Below, piece by piece: positions 15,949 to 29,539 of a DNA stretch of 62,304 nt. How positions within the stretch are numbered: the stretch's first letter is position 1; every line of letters begins with the position of its first letter. Source of the DNA: Alphaproteobacteria bacterium (GTDB lineage: Bacteria > Pseudomonadota > Alphaproteobacteria > UBA3830); assembly GCA_025998735.1 (NCBI GenBank), contig BNWJ01000002.1:1-62304 (forward strand), read 5' to 3'. A model generated the notes under the pieces. That model worked only from the letters and a program-made list of their open reading frames with translations, made no database searches and was not told where the DNA came from. The translations under genes were made by a program, and so were the position numbers.

Positions 15949-16533
15949 ATGACAATAAAAATTAGTAATAGGGTGTTGGCGCTTGTGCTTTCGTGTATGG
16001 TGGCGGTGAATGCGGCGGCAATGGACAAAATTCCGCGACTTAAGCTGACAGAAGCGCAGGCGGACCAGAGAAAGCGCGATAAGAGAATTATTCATGTTAG
16101 TGAAAAGATGATAGTGTATGTGCACTCTGACCACTTTACCACGGTTAGACGCTGGATAGGAAACGCGAAACAGGAAAATCCTAGTGATGGCGCTATCCTT
16201 GTATATCTCTCTGAAGAAATCCTTCAGAACGCAGACGACGGGGTAAATATTCAGTTTGATGCAGAGTTGATGGATGATGCGATTTTGAAAGAATTTTGCT
16301 CTCTTCAAAATAAAGCGGCTGTGACTGATTCTGCTTTTAACTTTGGAGCTTTAGGTGCACTTTGCAATGCGATTTGTCAGGCTTCTTTCGGCGACGCATG
16401 GATCGCGTTCACTGCTGGACTGTACTGTTCTAAATATGCTGATGGCGACAGTCCATACCAAGGAATGTTCGAATTTTCACCTAAAAAGGCTCAGAGAATT
16501 GCTGATTCTTCCGGCATACGGAAAGATTCTTGA
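15949..16533 (+). CDS. Small secreted protein, leader family member D
   Basis: Signal peptide MTIKISNRVLALVLSCMVAVNAAA, ATG at 15949 after GGAGTATGAA. The mature part (about 170 residues) is longer than in the other members and has a C-terminal half rich in Ala, Cys and Phe (GALGALCNAICQASFGDAWIA) that could be a buried helix pair. No known family. It is the last of the four tandem members; rpsL follows 250 bases later with a promoter of its own. Confidence 0.73.
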   Translation: MTIKISNRVLALVLSCMVAVNAAAMDKIPRLKLTEAQADQRKRDKRIIHVSEKMIVYVHSDHFTTVRRWIGNAKQENPSDGAILVYLSEEILQNADDGVNIQFDAELMDDAILKEFCSLQNKAAVTDSAFNFGALGALCNAICQASFGDAWIAFTAGLYCSKYADGDSPYQGMFEFSPKKAQRIADSSGIRKDS

Positions 16534-16569
16534 AACATACAATAAAAAATCTTGCGGTCTAAAAACTAT

Positions 16570-16594
16570 TGGCATCGTCTATAACGGGCGGTGC
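16570..16594 (+). terminator. Hairpin after secreted protein D
   Basis: GGCATCGTC (16570-16578) pairs with GGCGGTGCC (16586-16594) with two G-U pairs. It resembles the hairpin after member A (GGCATCGC arm), suggesting a shared 3' element. Only a weak T-rich tract follows. Confidence 0.45.
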
Positions 16595-16671
16595 CATTTG
16601 TGTGTTATAATCATCACAGAAGTTGGATCGATAATAATTCTATTTATTTTACTCAGTTTTCCGTTAAGGGC

Positions 16672-16700
16672 TTGACTAATTCTAGAGGAATAGGTAATAT
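16672..16700 (+). promoter_or_regulatory. Promoter of the ribosomal protein cluster
   Basis: TTGACT (16672-16677) and TAATAT (16695-16700) with a 17-base spacer, 84 bases before rpsL. This is the best promoter match ahead of the long plus-strand cluster. The 80-base untranslated leader could carry control elements, but I see none clearly. Confidence 0.7.
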
Positions 16701-16783
16701 CCAGGGCTCATGGGGGTAAATGTGCGGATATTCTAGTTCGCAGATGTCCTTCGTTTGGTATTTTTAAATTAGGGAAGGGGCGC

Positions 16784-17640
<857 letters not shown>

Positions 17641-17642
17641 TT

Positions 17643-19736
<2,094 letters not shown>

Positions 19737-19756
19737 TTTAGAAAGGGGTAGTAATT

Positions 19757-20947
<1,191 letters not shown>

Positions 20948-20962
20948 GAGGAGAAGAGAGCC

Positions 20963-21277
20963 ATGAACGCGCAATGCATCCGTATATGTCTTAGGGCATA
21001 TGATCACAGGATTCTTGACTATTCTACTAACGAGATTGTTATGACTGCGAAAAGAACGGGTGCGAGCGTTCGTGGTCCTGTTCCATTGCCGAACAGGATC
21101 GAGCGTTTCACAGTTCTGCGCTCTCCTCACATAGATAAGAAGTCACGTGAGCAATTTGAGCTTAAGACTCATAAAAGATTGGTTGATATTTTGGATTGTC
21201 CTCCGCAGACGGTGGATGCTCTAATGAAGTTAGAGTTAGCTGCCGGTGTGGACGTTGAAATAAAGATTTTAGGTTAA
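20963..21277 (+). CDS. rpsJ: 30S ribosomal protein S10
   Basis: S10 is part of the 30S head and, as NusE, of antitermination complexes. It has [42 protein letters not shown] and the C-terminal VDVEIKIL. 104 residues. A GAGGAGA site precedes the ATG. It heads the S10 operon, but the 15-base gap after tuf suggests it is read through from the str genes. Confidence 0.97.
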   Translation: MNAQCIRICLRAYDHRILDYSTNEIVMTAKRTGASVRGPVPLPNRIERFTVLRSPHIDKKSREQFELKTHKRLVDILDCPPQTVDALMKLELAAGVDVEIKILG

Positions 21278-21280
21278 GAC

Positions 21281-21910
21281 ATGCGTTCAGGATTATTGGG
21301 AAAAAAGTTAGGCATGACGCGCATCTTCGCTGAGGATGGCCGTCAGTTTGCCGTAACCGTATTGAAGGTGGAAAAACACCGTGTTCTTGCTCATAAGACA
21401 TCTGAAAAGCATGGCTATGATGCGGTTGTTGTGGGTACCGTGGAAACTACCGAAAATAAGTTGACAAAGCCAATGCAGGGGTATTTCAAGGCTCTTGGCG
21501 AGAGATTCTTCAAGAAATTGAAGGAGTTTCGTGTTGAAGCAGCTGAGGTGCTTCCAGTGGGCGAGATCTATGGCGCCGATATATTCGCGTCTGGTCAGTT
21601 TGTGGATGTGACGGGAGTGTCTATCGGTAAAGGCTTTGCCGGTCCTATAAAAAGGCACAATTTCGGTGGATTGAGAGCTACCCACGGTGTGTCTCTGTCT
21701 CATAGAAGTCATGGATCGACTGGAAACAGAGAAGATCCAGGTAAGGTTTTCAAGGGAAAGAGAATGGCCGGTCACATGGGTAACGAACAGGTTACCATGC
21801 AGAATCTTCGGGTTCATGGAGTCAAGGGAGATCTTCTGCTGATTCGTGGTGGCGTTCCTGGTCCCGAGGGAAGTTATGTTCTTATAAAAGACGCAGTGAA
21901 GAGGAAGTAA
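21281..21910 (+). CDS. rplC: 50S ribosomal protein L3
   Basis: L3 binds near the peptidyl-transferase centre and initiates 50S assembly. The N-terminus MRSGLLGKKLGMTRIF and the long central loop with HGVSLSHRSHGSTGNREDPGKVFKGKRMAGHMG are typical, including the glutamine-bearing NEQVTMQ that is methylated by PrmB in other species. 209 residues. It starts 3 bases after rpsJ. Confidence 0.97.
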   Translation: MRSGLLGKKLGMTRIFAEDGRQFAVTVLKVEKHRVLAHKTSEKHGYDAVVVGTVETTENKLTKPMQGYFKALGERFFKKLKEFRVEAAEVLPVGEIYGADIFASGQFVDVTGVSIGKGFAGPIKRHNFGGLRATHGVSLSHRSHGSTGNREDPGKVFKGKRMAGHMGNEQVTMQNLRVHGVKGDLLLIRGGVPGPEGSYVLIKDAVKRK

Positions 21911-21914
21911 GACT

Positions 21915-22538
21915 ATGCAACTGCAGGTAAAAAAATTAGATGGAAGCGTTTGCGGTGACATAGTACTGGATGATTCCATATTTAACATCGAGCCGAAGAA
22001 AGAATGTCTTGCCGATGTTGTTCGGTGGCAGTTGGCTGGTCGTCAGGCTGGAACACATGCTGTAAAGACTCGTGGTTTTATAAATAGAACCAAGAAGAAA
22101 ATGTTCCGCCAAAAGGGAACCGGTAGAGCTCGTCATGGCGCTCGTACGGCGAACATATTCGTCGGTGGAGGTGTGGCGTTTGGGCCTACTCCGAGATGCC
22201 ATTGCTTTAAGTTAAACAAGAAAGTCAGATTGTTGGCTCTGAAGACGCTTCTCACACTGAAGCTGACGGAGAATAATTTGGTGGTTTTTGACGACCTGGA
22301 GCTGGAGAGTTCGAAAACGAAGGTTCTTCTGGAGTCTTTGAATAAAATGAATTTGAGTTCTGCGCTGTTTGTGGATTCGTCGGAAGAGTGTGGAAATTTT
22401 AAAAATGCCTGTGCGAATCTTCATAAAATAGACGTGTTACCAACAGTTGGTTTCAATGTCTATGATGCTTTGAGGCATGAGAAGTTGGTGCTCACCAGAA
22501 GTGCAGTTGCCAGTCTTCAGGAACGTTTATTAGGGTAG
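21915..22538 (+). CDS. rplD: 50S ribosomal protein L4
   Basis: L4 lines the peptide exit tunnel; in E. coli it also represses the S10 operon. The extended loop KKMFRQKGTGRARHGARTANIFVGGGVAFGP is clear, split here as two recognisable blocks (FRQKGTGRARHG and GGGVAFGPTPR). 207 residues. It lies four bases after rplC. No obvious L4-binding leader was identified upstream of rpsJ. Confidence 0.96.
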   Translation: MQLQVKKLDGSVCGDIVLDDSIFNIEPKKECLADVVRWQLAGRQAGTHAVKTRGFINRTKKKMFRQKGTGRARHGARTANIFVGGGVAFGPTPRCHCFKLNKKVRLLALKTLLTLKLTENNLVVFDDLELESSKTKVLLESLNKMNLSSALFVDSSEECGNFKNACANLHKIDVLPTVGFNVYDALRHEKLVLTRSAVASLQERLLG

Positions 22539-22542
22539 TGTC

Positions 22543-22830
22543 ATGATATCAGAATACGATTGCTTAATTGCTCCTGTGATGACGGAAAAGGCAATGAACT
22601 CCGGAAAAGAGGGAGTTTATGTTTTCAGGGTGCATACCGAGGCCACGAAACTTGATGTGAGCAGAGCCGTTGAAAAAGTGTTTGACGGTGTAAAGGTCGC
22701 TAAGGTCAATGTGCTCAATAGAGATGGTAAGATTAGAAAGTTCCGCGGAAAGACTGGGCTAACAAAGCCAAGAAAAGTGGCCGTTGTTCGTTTAGCCGAA
22801 GGATCTATTAACTTTGAGGGTGGAATCTAA
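22543..22830 (+). CDS. rplW: 50S ribosomal protein L23
   Basis: L23 sits at the tunnel exit and docks trigger factor and SRP. It opens [14 protein letters not shown] and contains [32 protein letters not shown], then the basic loop and FEGGI. 95 residues. The last base of its stop overlaps the A of the rplB start codon. Confidence 0.96.
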   Translation: MISEYDCLIAPVMTEKAMNSGKEGVYVFRVHTEATKLDVSRAVEKVFDGVKVAKVNVLNRDGKIRKFRGKTGLTKPRKVAVVRLAEGSINFEGGI

Positions 22831-23657
22831 TGGCTTTAAAGGCATATAAACCAGTTACACCTGGAACAAGAGGTCTGGTCTTGGTTGATCGTTCTTCTTT
22901 GTGGAGTGGGAGACCTCATAAGGGATTAGTCGGTGGGAAAACTGGCACAGGCGGTCGAAATGTCCATGGACATATTACCGCATGGCACAGAGGTGGTGGC
23001 CACAAGAAGCTCTATCGTTTCATCGATTTTCTGAGAAATAAGGCGGACGTGGAAGCCGTTGTGGAGCGCATCGAATATGATCCGAACAGAACGGCGTTTA
23101 TCGCGCTCGTGAAATATACAGACGGCGAATATTCCTACATAATAGCTCCCCAAAGATTATCCATTGGCGATAAAGTGGTTGCTTCCGATAGAACAGACGT
23201 GAAAATCGGCAATTGCATGAAGATGATCAACATACCAGTTGGTACGATCATCCATAACATCGAATTGCGGGTCGGAAAAGGAGCCCAATATGCCAGGTCA
23301 GCTGGAACATATGGGCAAATCATCGGTAGAGATTCGGGAAAAGTCATTGTGAAGCTATCATCTGGAGAGGTGAGGTTGATAAACGGTGAATGTCGTGCTA
23401 CTATAGGCGCAGTTTCCAATCCGGATCAAAAAAATGTGAATCTTGGAAAGGCTGGACGTAGTCGCTGGATGGGGAGGCGCCCTGTAAACAGAGGATCCGC
23501 CATGAACCCGGTTGACCATCCTCATGGTGGTGGTGAAGGTAAGACAAAGAGCGGAAGGCAGCCGGTTACTCCTTGGGGTAAGCCGACCAAGGGATATAAG
23601 ACAAGAAGGAAGGCAAAGCCATCCGATAAGTTTATTTTGACGCGCAGAAAGAAATAG
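22830..23657 (+). CDS. rplB: 50S ribosomal protein L2
   Basis: L2 is needed for subunit joining and the peptidyl-transferase centre. It begins [20 protein letters not shown] and has [18 protein letters not shown], and the C-terminal [15 protein letters not shown] with the conserved histidine, then [16 protein letters not shown]. 275 residues, as usual. Overlaps rplW by one base. Confidence 0.98.
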   Translation: MALKAYKPVTPGTRGLVLVDRSSLWSGRPHKGLVGGKTGTGGRNVHGHITAWHRGGGHKKLYRFIDFLRNKADVEAVVERIEYDPNRTAFIALVKYTDGEYSYIIAPQRLSIGDKVVASDRTDVKIGNCMKMINIPVGTIIHNIELRVGKGAQYARSAGTYGQIIGRDSGKVIVKLSSGEVRLINGECRATIGAVSNPDQKNVNLGKAGRSRWMGRRPVNRGSAMNPVDHPHGGGEGKTKSGRQPVTPWGKPTKGYKTRRKAKPSDKFILTRRKK

Positions 23658-23665
23658 GTGAAGTT

Positions 23666-23944
23666 GTGGCACGTTCAGTATGGAAAGGTCCGTTTGTTGA
23701 CGGATATTTAATAAAGAAAGTTAAGACACTGTTGGAATCAGGTCGTCGTGATCCAATTAAGACTTGGTCTAGGCGTTCAACGTTAATACCTGACTTTGTT
23801 GGTGTTACGTTTTCTGTCCACAATGGTCGTAAGTTTATTCCTGTGCTTGTCAGCGAAGAGATGATTGGGCATAAGTTGGGCGAATTCGCCCCAACAAGGA
23901 CGTTTAACGGACATGCTGGTGATAAGAAGGCTAAGAAGGGGTAA
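23666..23944 (+). CDS. rpsS: 30S ribosomal protein S19
   Basis: S19 works with S13 in the 30S head near the A-site tRNA. The GTG start at 23666 follows AGGTGA and gives [15 protein letters not shown]; the body has [39 protein letters not shown]. 92 residues, exactly the usual size. Confidence 0.97.
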   Translation: MARSVWKGPFVDGYLIKKVKTLLESGRRDPIKTWSRRSTLIPDFVGVTFSVHNGRKFIPVLVSEEMIGHKLGEFAPTRTFNGHAGDKKAKKG

Positions 23945-23949
23945 ATGAA

Positions 23950-24324
23950 ATGGCTAAAAGATTGCGTATATCATCTTCTCTTCCTGTCGATGTGAGTGCC
24001 GAGGATCGTATGGTTCAAGCTTCGCCAAGGAAAGTTAATCTAGTCGCGAAGTTAATTCGCGGAATGCCTGTTGCAAAGGCACTGGATGCTCTAAAATTTT
24101 GTAAGAAAGCTGTTGCTAGGAATGTCAGCAAGACGCTTCAGTCGGCGATCTCCAATGCGGAGAACAATCACGGACTGGATGTCGACCTTCTGGTAGTAAA
24201 AGAGGCTTATGTCGGGAAAGCGATTACTCTCCGAAGGTTTATGGCTCGTGCTAAGGGTAGCGGAAGTCCTATTCTGAAGAGGTTCAGTAGACTGACCGTT
24301 GTGTTATGTGAGACTGAGGGTTGA
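23950..24324 (+). CDS. rplV: 50S ribosomal protein L22
   Basis: L22 reaches into the exit tunnel next to L4. Core motifs are [32 protein letters not shown] and the C-terminal [13 protein letters not shown]. At 124 residues it has about 13 extra N-terminal residues ([17 protein letters not shown]), a mild extension also seen in some alphaproteobacteria. rpsC starts one base after its stop. Confidence 0.96.
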   Translation: MAKRLRISSSLPVDVSAEDRMVQASPRKVNLVAKLIRGMPVAKALDALKFCKKAVARNVSKTLQSAISNAENNHGLDVDLLVVKEAYVGKAITLRRFMARAKGSGSPILKRFSRLTVVLCETEG

Positions 24325-24325
24325 T

Positions 24326-25093
24326 ATGGGACAAAAAATAAATCCAAATTCACTTCGCCTGGGAATTATCCGCAACTGGAGCTCCAGTTGGTATTCGAAG
24401 GGGGGATATGCGGAGTTGCTGCGTCAGGATTTTGAAATCAGAAAGTTCGTGACGGAAAGATTGAAGTTAGCGGGTGTTTCCAGAGTTAATCTCGAGAGAT
24501 TAGCCAAGAGAGTTGTGGTGAACATTCATACGGCGCGTCCTGGTGTTGTCATTGGAAAAAAGGGCAATGATATAGAAAAGTTGCGTTCGGATCTGGTGAA
24601 AATGGCCGGATCAGACGTCGCTCTTAATATCATCGAAGTACGTAAACCGGAAATCGATGCTCGACTGGTGGCGGAATCGATCGCGGCCCAAATCGAGAAG
24701 AGGGTCGGATTCCGCAGAGCCATTAAGAGAGCTATGCAGTCGACTTTGAGAGCCGGTGGACTTGGGATAAGAGTCAATTGCTCTGGCCGTCTTGGTGGTG
24801 CCGAAATCGCTCGCATGGAGTGGTATCGTGAAGGCCAGGTGCCTCTTCATACGCTTAGAGCAGACATCGATTATGGAATTTCCATCGCAAATACGACCTA
24901 TGGATCGGTCGGTATTAAGGTATGGATCTATAGGGGGGAGTTATTTAATTCAAGATCTGTTTTTCTGCCGAAGAAGATTAATGATAGACCGGACAGATCA
25001 GATGGATCTGACAGAGATAGGGATCGGTCAGATAGATCAGATCGGTCTGGAAGGCGTGATAGATCTGGTAGATCCGACAGAAATAGGGAGTAA
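24326..25093 (+). CDS. rpsC: 30S ribosomal protein S3 with Arg/Ser/Asp-rich tail
   Basis: S3 lines the mRNA entry site of the 30S and has helicase-like activity. The start at 24326 ([18 protein letters not shown]) is one base past rplV; an upstream in-frame ATG at 24299 lies inside rplV. The KH domain ([13 protein letters not shown]) and the C-terminal domain to [11 protein letters not shown] are normal. After about residue 215 the protein continues for some 40 residues as a repetitive tail of [11 protein letters not shown] and SGRRDRS type, bringing it to 255 residues. Such an RS/RD tail is not standard for S3; the DNA is a GATC/GGTC-rich microrepeat (24983-25085), so replication slippage is the likely origin. 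Confidence 0.96.
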   Translation: MGQKINPNSLRLGIIRNWSSSWYSKGGYAELLRQDFEIRKFVTERLKLAGVSRVNLERLAKRVVVNIHTARPGVVIGKKGNDIEKLRSDLVKMAGSDVALNIIEVRKPEIDARLVAESIAAQIEKRVGFRRAIKRAMQSTLRAGGLGIRVNCSGRLGGAEIARMEWYREGQVPLHTLRADIDYGISIANTTYGSVGIKVWIYRGELFNSRSVFLPKKINDRPDRSDGSDRDRDRSDRSDRSGRRDRSGRSDRNRE

Positions 25094-25096
25094 GAG

Positions 25097-25507
25097 ATGT
25101 TATCTCCAGCTAAAATGAAATTCAGGAAGCAGTTCAAAGGAAGAGTTAGTGGAATTGCTTCTCGTGGGCATCGTTTGAGCTTCGGCTCTTACGGTCTCAA
25201 AGCTATGGAACCGGCTCGCGTTACCGCTGCTCAGATAGAAGCAGCAAGACGTGCCATAACCAGATGTATGCGTCGTGTGGGAAAAGTCTGGATCAGAGTT
25301 TTTCCGGATCTTCCTATTTCCCGTAAGCCCGCCGAAGTCAGAATGGGAAGCGGAAAAGGTGGCGTCGAATATTGGGCATGTAGAGTTTATCCGGGAACCA
25401 TTATGTTTGAGATGGATGGTGTGGATGCGGACGTCGCCAATAGAGCGTTTGCTTTGGCGTCTGCGAAATTGCCGGTACTCACCAAGATAATTACCAGAGG
25501 GGCGTAA
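25097..25507 (+). CDS. rplP: 50S ribosomal protein L16
   Basis: L16 shapes the A-site tRNA binding region of the 50S. It begins [16 protein letters not shown] and carries [24 protein letters not shown] and [18 protein letters not shown], including the loop that carries the hydroxylated arginine in some species. 136 residues. It follows rpsC by three bases. Confidence 0.97.
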   Translation: MLSPAKMKFRKQFKGRVSGIASRGHRLSFGSYGLKAMEPARVTAAQIEAARRAITRCMRRVGKVWIRVFPDLPISRKPAEVRMGSGKGGVEYWACRVYPGTIMFEMDGVDADVANRAFALASAKLPVLTKIITRGA

Positions 25508-25509
25508 TC

Positions 25510-25686
25510 ATGGTTGATAATAGTTTGACTGCTGAAGTGGAAGCTGCCAAGAGAGAGGCAATGAGAATTCGCTTCCGTAGGGTTATGGGAGAGACTGTTC
25601 CTTCGCATACCGTAAAACAGATACGTAGGAAAATAGCAAAATGTGTGAAAGAGCTTGATAGTTGCGAGAGAGGAAAAGATGCCTAA
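25510..25686 (+). CDS. rpmC: 50S ribosomal protein L29
   Basis: L29 is a small two-helix protein near the tunnel exit. Translating from the ATG at 25510 gives 58 residues, starting [18 protein letters not shown] and containing [20 protein letters not shown] and [11 protein letters not shown], which fit the L29 second helix. It is short and divergent at the N-terminus, but its place between rplP and rpsQ is standard. Its last eight bases overlap the start of rpsQ. Confidence 0.93.
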   Translation: MVDNSLTAEVEAAKREAMRIRFRRVMGETVPSHTVKQIRRKIAKCVKELDSCERGKDA

Positions 25687-25927
25687 GCGTATTTTAGAAG
25701 GTGTTGTTACGAGTAATTCCTGTGATAAGACGGTTACGGTCTTGGTCACGAGACGCGTTATGCATCCGAAATATAAGAAGTATGTAAACATTACAAAGAA
25801 ATATCACGCCCATGATGAGAAAAATGAGTGTGCGATTGGCGATAATGTGTCTATCTGCGAGTCCAGTCCAATTTCCAAAACGAAATGCTGGATTGTGGTC
25901 GGCGGCAATAACGTTGGGAGTATATAA
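25679..25927 (+). CDS. rpsQ: 30S ribosomal protein S17
   Basis: S17 is an OB-fold primary binder of 16S rRNA. The start at 25679 ([19 protein letters not shown]) follows GAGAGGAAA and overlaps the rpmC stop. It continues with [22 protein letters not shown] in two blocks and [18 protein letters not shown]. 82 residues, the usual length. Confidence 0.96.
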   Translation: MPKRILEGVVTSNSCDKTVTVLVTRRVMHPKYKKYVNITKKYHAHDEKNECAIGDNVSICESSPISKTKCWIVVGGNNVGSI

Positions 25928-25930
25928 ACG

Positions 25931-26299
25931 ATGATACAAATGCAATCACGCTTAACAATTGCTGATAATTCTGGCGCGAAGGAGATTATGTGCATCAAGG
26001 TTCTTGGTGGTGCAGGTCGTCGTTATGCTAGGGTAGGGGACATCATCGTTGCTTCCGTAAAAGACGCAATTCCAAGAGGAAAAGTAAAAAAGGGCGATGT
26101 GGTGCAGGCTGTGGTTGTCAGAACTGCATCTTCCATCTACAGAAAAGATGGGAGTGTCATAAAGTTCGATAGAAACGCCGCAGTGATAATAAATAAGCAG
26201 GGAGAGCCGATAGGTACCCGTGTTTTCGGTCCTGTGACAAGAGAATTACGTTCAAGAAACATGATGAAAATTATTTCGCTGGCTCCGGAGGTGCTATAG
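25931..26299 (+). CDS. rplN: 50S ribosomal protein L14
   Basis: L14 forms part of the intersubunit bridge with 16S rRNA. It starts [20 protein letters not shown], with [18 protein letters not shown] and the C-terminal [23 protein letters not shown]. 122 residues. Start of the spc gene block; spacing to rpsQ is three bases, with no separate promoter evident. Confidence 0.97.
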   Translation: MIQMQSRLTIADNSGAKEIMCIKVLGGAGRRYARVGDIIVASVKDAIPRGKVKKGDVVQAVVVRTASSIYRKDGSVIKFDRNAAVIINKQGEPIGTRVFGPVTRELRSRNMMKIISLAPEVL

Positions 26300-26301
26300 T
26301 A

Positions 26302-26616
26302 ATGGATAAGTGGCGTATCAAAAAAGGCGATTCGGTTCAGGTGATTGCCGGAAAAGATAAAGGTGCAAGAGGGGAAATCCTGCGTGTTTTGAGAGATGAG
26401 AGAAGGGTTGTTGTTGGTGGAGTCAATGTCTGCACAAGACATCGTAAGCCATCTGCGGCGGATCCAGGTGGACTCGTCAAATCTGAGAAGTCCATACATG
26501 CATCCAATGTCATGTTGATTGACTCCAGCGATGACAAGCCAACTCGTGTCGGGATGAAAGTGGTTGATGGTAAAAAGGTACGCGTTTCAAAACGTACCGG
26601 TTCTTTAATTGTTTAG
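26302..26616 (+). CDS. rplX: 50S ribosomal protein L24
   Basis: L24 starts 50S assembly and lies near the tunnel exit. The KOW motif is visible as KKGDSVQVIAGKDKGARGEI, then VVVGGVNVCTRHRKPS and the C-terminal KKVRVSKRTGSLI. 104 residues. The gene begins two bases after rplN. Confidence 0.96.
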   Translation: MDKWRIKKGDSVQVIAGKDKGARGEILRVLRDERRVVVGGVNVCTRHRKPSAADPGGLVKSEKSIHASNVMLIDSSDDKPTRVGMKVVDGKKVRVSKRTGSLIV

Positions 26617-26629
26617 ACGTGAGAAGAAA

Positions 26630-27169
26630 ATGGCTCGTTTAAGAGATTTTTATTTTAAAACAGTGGTTCCAAAGCTTAAGGAAGAGTTCCTGTTTAGCAA
26701 TGACTTGCAGGTTCCTAGATTTGAGAAGGTAGTTCTCAATATGGGAGTAGGGGAGGGCGTTGCCGACAGCAAGTACATCAAGCAGGCGGTTGAAGAGTTG
26801 ACGGCAATTGCTGGTCAGAAGGCCGTCATTACGGTAGCTCGTAAGTCCATCGCCGGATTCAAGCTTCGTCAGGGACAGAAGATTGGTGCAATGGTTACTT
26901 TGCGTGGCGAAAGAATGTATGAATTCTTGGATCGCCTCATGAATGTCGCTCTACCAAGAGTCAGAGACTTCAGAGGACTTCCAAAGAAATCATTTGATGG
27001 TAATGGCAACTATTCTTTTGGTATCAAGGAGCAGATAGTGTTTCCTGAGATAGCTGTGAACAACGTCGAGAATATCCATGGGTTGGACGTGGTGGTTGTT
27101 ACTTCAACTACCAATAATATTCATGCGGCGGCGTTGCTGAAGGCTTTTAACTTTCCGTTTATGGCTTAG
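26630..27169 (+). CDS. rplE: 50S ribosomal protein L5
   Basis: L5 binds 5S rRNA and contacts the P-site tRNA. The start at 26630 (MARLRDFYFKTVVPKLKEEF) follows GAGAAGA; an in-frame ATG-like start at 26609 would overlap rplX. It has PRFEKVVLNMGVGE, ITVARKSIAGFKLRQGQKIG, VTLRGERMYEFLDRL and FPEIAVNNVE. 179 residues, the standard length. Confidence 0.97.
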   Translation: MARLRDFYFKTVVPKLKEEFLFSNDLQVPRFEKVVLNMGVGEGVADSKYIKQAVEELTAIAGQKAVITVARKSIAGFKLRQGQKIGAMVTLRGERMYEFLDRLMNVALPRVRDFRGLPKKSFDGNGNYSFGIKEQIVFPEIAVNNVENIHGLDVVVVTSTTNNIHAAALLKAFNFPFMA

Positions 27170-27181
27170 GGAGATTAAGAC

Positions 27182-27487
27182 ATGGCTCGTAAAAGTACTA
27201 TGGAATCCGCAAAGAGAATCCGCAAAAGTGTGGCCTCGAAGAAAGTCACCCGCGATGCTCTGAAAGCTATTACCATGAACAAAAGCATAGATGCCGTTGA
27301 ACGTTTTGCGGCGCAGTTGAAGTTGGCGGCTATGCCGAGAACATCTTCTGCCACCAGAATTCGCAATCGTTGCATGGTTACGGGGCGTGCCCGTGGTGTC
27401 TACAGGAAATTCAATATATCCCGCATTATGTTGAGGGAAATGGCAGCCGAGGGATTGGTTCCCGGCGTTCGCAAAGCAAGTTGGTAA
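27182..27487 (+). CDS. rpsN: 30S ribosomal protein S14
   Basis: S14 is in the 30S head. This is the zinc-free 101-residue type: [15 protein letters not shown] at the start, then [25 protein letters not shown] and [16 protein letters not shown] toward the end, with no CxxC pairs. It follows rplE by 12 bases after GGGAGA. Confidence 0.96.
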   Translation: MARKSTMESAKRIRKSVASKKVTRDALKAITMNKSIDAVERFAAQLKLAAMPRTSSATRIRNRCMVTGRARGVYRKFNISRIMLREMAAEGLVPGVRKASW

Positions 27488-27500
27488 GGAGTAGCAAGAT

Positions 27501-27893
27501 ATGATGACCGATCCTATTTCGGATATGTTGGCAAGAATAAAAAATGCATGCCAGCGTTATTTTGAAACAGTTGATATCCCATCATCCAAAGTTAAAGCCG
27601 GTATTTTACGCGTTCTTGAGAGAGAAGGTTACATAAACGGTTTCAAAGAGGTTGAGAAGGAAGACAGAGCGTTTCTTCGCGTGAGTTTGAGATACTACGA
27701 TGGCAAGCCTGTAATAAAGGTTTTGGACAGAGTTTCCAAGCCGAGCCGTCGAGTTTATTCCAAAATTAAGAGAGTGCCAGCTGTGTTTAACGGCTTTGGT
27801 ATTCAAGTGTTATCCACCTCCAAGGGAATTATGTCCGATGCGGAAGCAAAAGAGAATAATGTCGGTGGCGAAGTTTTGTGTAAGGTATTCTAA
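27501..27893 (+). CDS. rpsH: 30S ribosomal protein S8
   Basis: S8 binds helix 21 of 16S rRNA; in E. coli it represses the spc operon. It begins MMTDPISDMLARIKNACQR, with the C-terminal STSKGIMSDAEAKENNVGGEVLC. The first ATG at 27501 lies 9 bases from GGAG; the second, three bases on, would also work. 130 residues. Confidence 0.97.
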   Translation: MMTDPISDMLARIKNACQRYFETVDIPSSKVKAGILRVLEREGYINGFKEVEKEDRAFLRVSLRYYDGKPVIKVLDRVSKPSRRVYSKIKRVPAVFNGFGIQVLSTSKGIMSDAEAKENNVGGEVLCKVF

Positions 27894-27895
27894 AT

Positions 27896-28429
27896 ATGTC
27901 TAGAATTGGAAAACATCCCATTAATATCCCATCTGGCGTAAATGTTTCGTTTGCGGATGGTGTGCTGACCGGCAAGGGAAAAAACGGCGAGTTTAGTTTT
28001 AAGGTTCACGAGAGCGTATGTACCGAAGTAGCTGACGGCATGGTGACATTCAAACCGAGCGGTGAGGATAAGGTTTCCAGATCGATGTGGGGAACTTGCA
28101 GAGCCATCGTTTCGAAGTCCATTGAAGGCCTGACCACTAAATTTTCAAAAAAGTTGACTCTTGTGGGAGTAGGTTACAGAGCCGCTGTGCAGGGAAAGAA
28201 TCTTGTGATGCAACTCGGATATAGTCACGAAATAGTTGTGGAGATTCCAGAAGGTATTACGGTTGTTTGTGAAGCTCCAACGGTCGTTCGTGTATCAGGC
28301 GCGGATCGGCAGATGGTTGGTGAGATGGTAAAAGGACTCCAGAAATATAGACCTCCTGAGCCGTATAAGGGAAAGGGTGTCATTATTGAAGGTCAGTATG
28401 TGTATCGCAAGGAAGGGAAGAAGAAGTAG
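27896..28429 (+). CDS. rplF: 50S ribosomal protein L6
   Basis: L6 sits at the base of the L7/L12 stalk near the factor site. It starts [19 protein letters not shown], with [35 protein letters not shown] and the C-terminal [11 protein letters not shown]. 177 residues, as expected. It begins two bases after rpsH. Confidence 0.97.
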   Translation: MSRIGKHPINIPSGVNVSFADGVLTGKGKNGEFSFKVHESVCTEVADGMVTFKPSGEDKVSRSMWGTCRAIVSKSIEGLTTKFSKKLTLVGVGYRAAVQGKNLVMQLGYSHEIVVEIPEGITVVCEAPTVVRVSGADRQMVGEMVKGLQKYRPPEPYKGKGVIIEGQYVYRKEGKKK

Positions 28430-28431
28430 CC

Positions 28432-28791
28432 ATGTCTAGGTTTAGTAAAAAATTTACTCGCAGAGCGAGTCGGGTGCGTTATAAAGCGCGCGTTAAGGCA
28501 TTTGGTAAACCAAGGCTGTCTGTGTTCAGATCGGAGCGTCACATATACGCTCAGATCATAGACGATGCGTGTGGAAAGACGCTTTGTTCTGCGTCCACCG
28601 CCGATAAGACCTATCGGGGAACCGGAAAGGCGGCGAATTGTGATGCCGCCGTCAGAGTTGGTGCCTTGCTTGCCGCAAGGGCCTTGGAAGCAGGCATAAA
28701 AGATGTTGTGTTTGATCGCGGAGGCTATAACTATCATGGTAGAGTGAAGGCTCTTGCAGATGGCGCTCGCAATGGTGGTTTATTATTTTAG
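28432..28791 (+). CDS. rplR: 50S ribosomal protein L18
   Basis: L18 delivers 5S rRNA to the 50S with L5. It has a basic N-terminus ([20 protein letters not shown]), then [34 protein letters not shown] and the closing [25 protein letters not shown]. 119 residues. Two bases after rplF. Confidence 0.97.
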   Translation: MSRFSKKFTRRASRVRYKARVKAFGKPRLSVFRSERHIYAQIIDDACGKTLCSASTADKTYRGTGKAANCDAAVRVGALLAARALEAGIKDVVFDRGGYNYHGRVKALADGARNGGLLF

Positions 28792-28802
28792 GGAATGGTT
28801 TT

Positions 28803-29312
28803 ATGAGTCGCGAAGAAGTAGCTTATATTGAAAAACTTGTCTCCATAAATCGTGTGGCCAAGGTTGTAAAAGGCGGAAAGAGATTTTCGTTTTCGGCTTT
28901 GGTTGTCGTTGGAGATGGAAAAGGAAGAGTTGGCTTTGCCGGTGGTAAAGCGAAGGAAGTCTCGGATGCTGTGAAGAAAGCCACTGAAAAGGCCAAAAAA
29001 GCCATGGTAAGAATCCCTATGCGCGAAAGTCGCACTCTGCATCATGATTCCTACGGAAGATTTGGCGCCGGTAAGGTGATCTTGCGTTCGGCAGTTGCTG
29101 GTACCGGAATAATCGCCGGTGGCGCAATGAGATCCGTCTTTGAGGCGTTGGGAATGCAGGATGTGGTCAGCAAATGTATTGGATCTGCGAATCCTCACAA
29201 TATGGTGAGAGCGACGTTCGATGCGTTGATGTCCGTTGTTTCTCCGAGGTATATAGCAAATAAGCGCGGAAAGAGAATTGGTGAAGTCACTTCTCGACGT
29301 GTGTCGAAATAG
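28803..29312 (+). CDS. rpsE: 30S ribosomal protein S5
   Basis: S5 takes part in decoding accuracy at the 30S body-neck. Seen are [38 protein letters not shown] and [20 protein letters not shown], then [16 protein letters not shown]. 169 residues, normal. Confidence 0.97.
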   Translation: MSREEVAYIEKLVSINRVAKVVKGGKRFSFSALVVVGDGKGRVGFAGGKAKEVSDAVKKATEKAKKAMVRIPMRESRTLHHDSYGRFGAGKVILRSAVAGTGIIAGGAMRSVFEALGMQDVVSKCIGSANPHNMVRATFDALMSVVSPRYIANKRGKRIGEVTSRRVSK

Positions 29313-29323
29313 TAGGTGGACTT

Positions 29324-29539
29324 ATGACTAAAAAGGCTAGTGAAAGAAAAGCAGAAAAAACAGTGTGTGTTGAGCAAACAGGCAGTAGCATAGGCTGTGA
29401 GAAATCTCAGGTCCAGAGTCTTAGAGCTCTTGGATTGGGAAGAATTGGTAAAAAAAGAACCCTTCATGATAATGGTTGCACGAGGGGGCTCATGAGAAAA
29501 GTTTCTCATCTGATTAAAGTTGGTGGCGTAAATGAGTGA
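29324..29539 (+). CDS. rpmD: 50S ribosomal protein L30
   Basis: L30 is a small protein of the 50S. The core VEQTGSSIGCEKSQVQSLRA, LGLGRIGKKRTLHD and GLMRKVSHLIKV is present. At 71 residues it carries about 12 extra basic N-terminal residues (TKKASERKAEKT). Its end overlaps the start of rplO by eight bases. Confidence 0.95.
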   Translation: MTKKASERKAEKTVCVEQTGSSIGCEKSQVQSLRALGLGRIGKKRTLHDNGCTRGLMRKVSHLIKVGGVNE

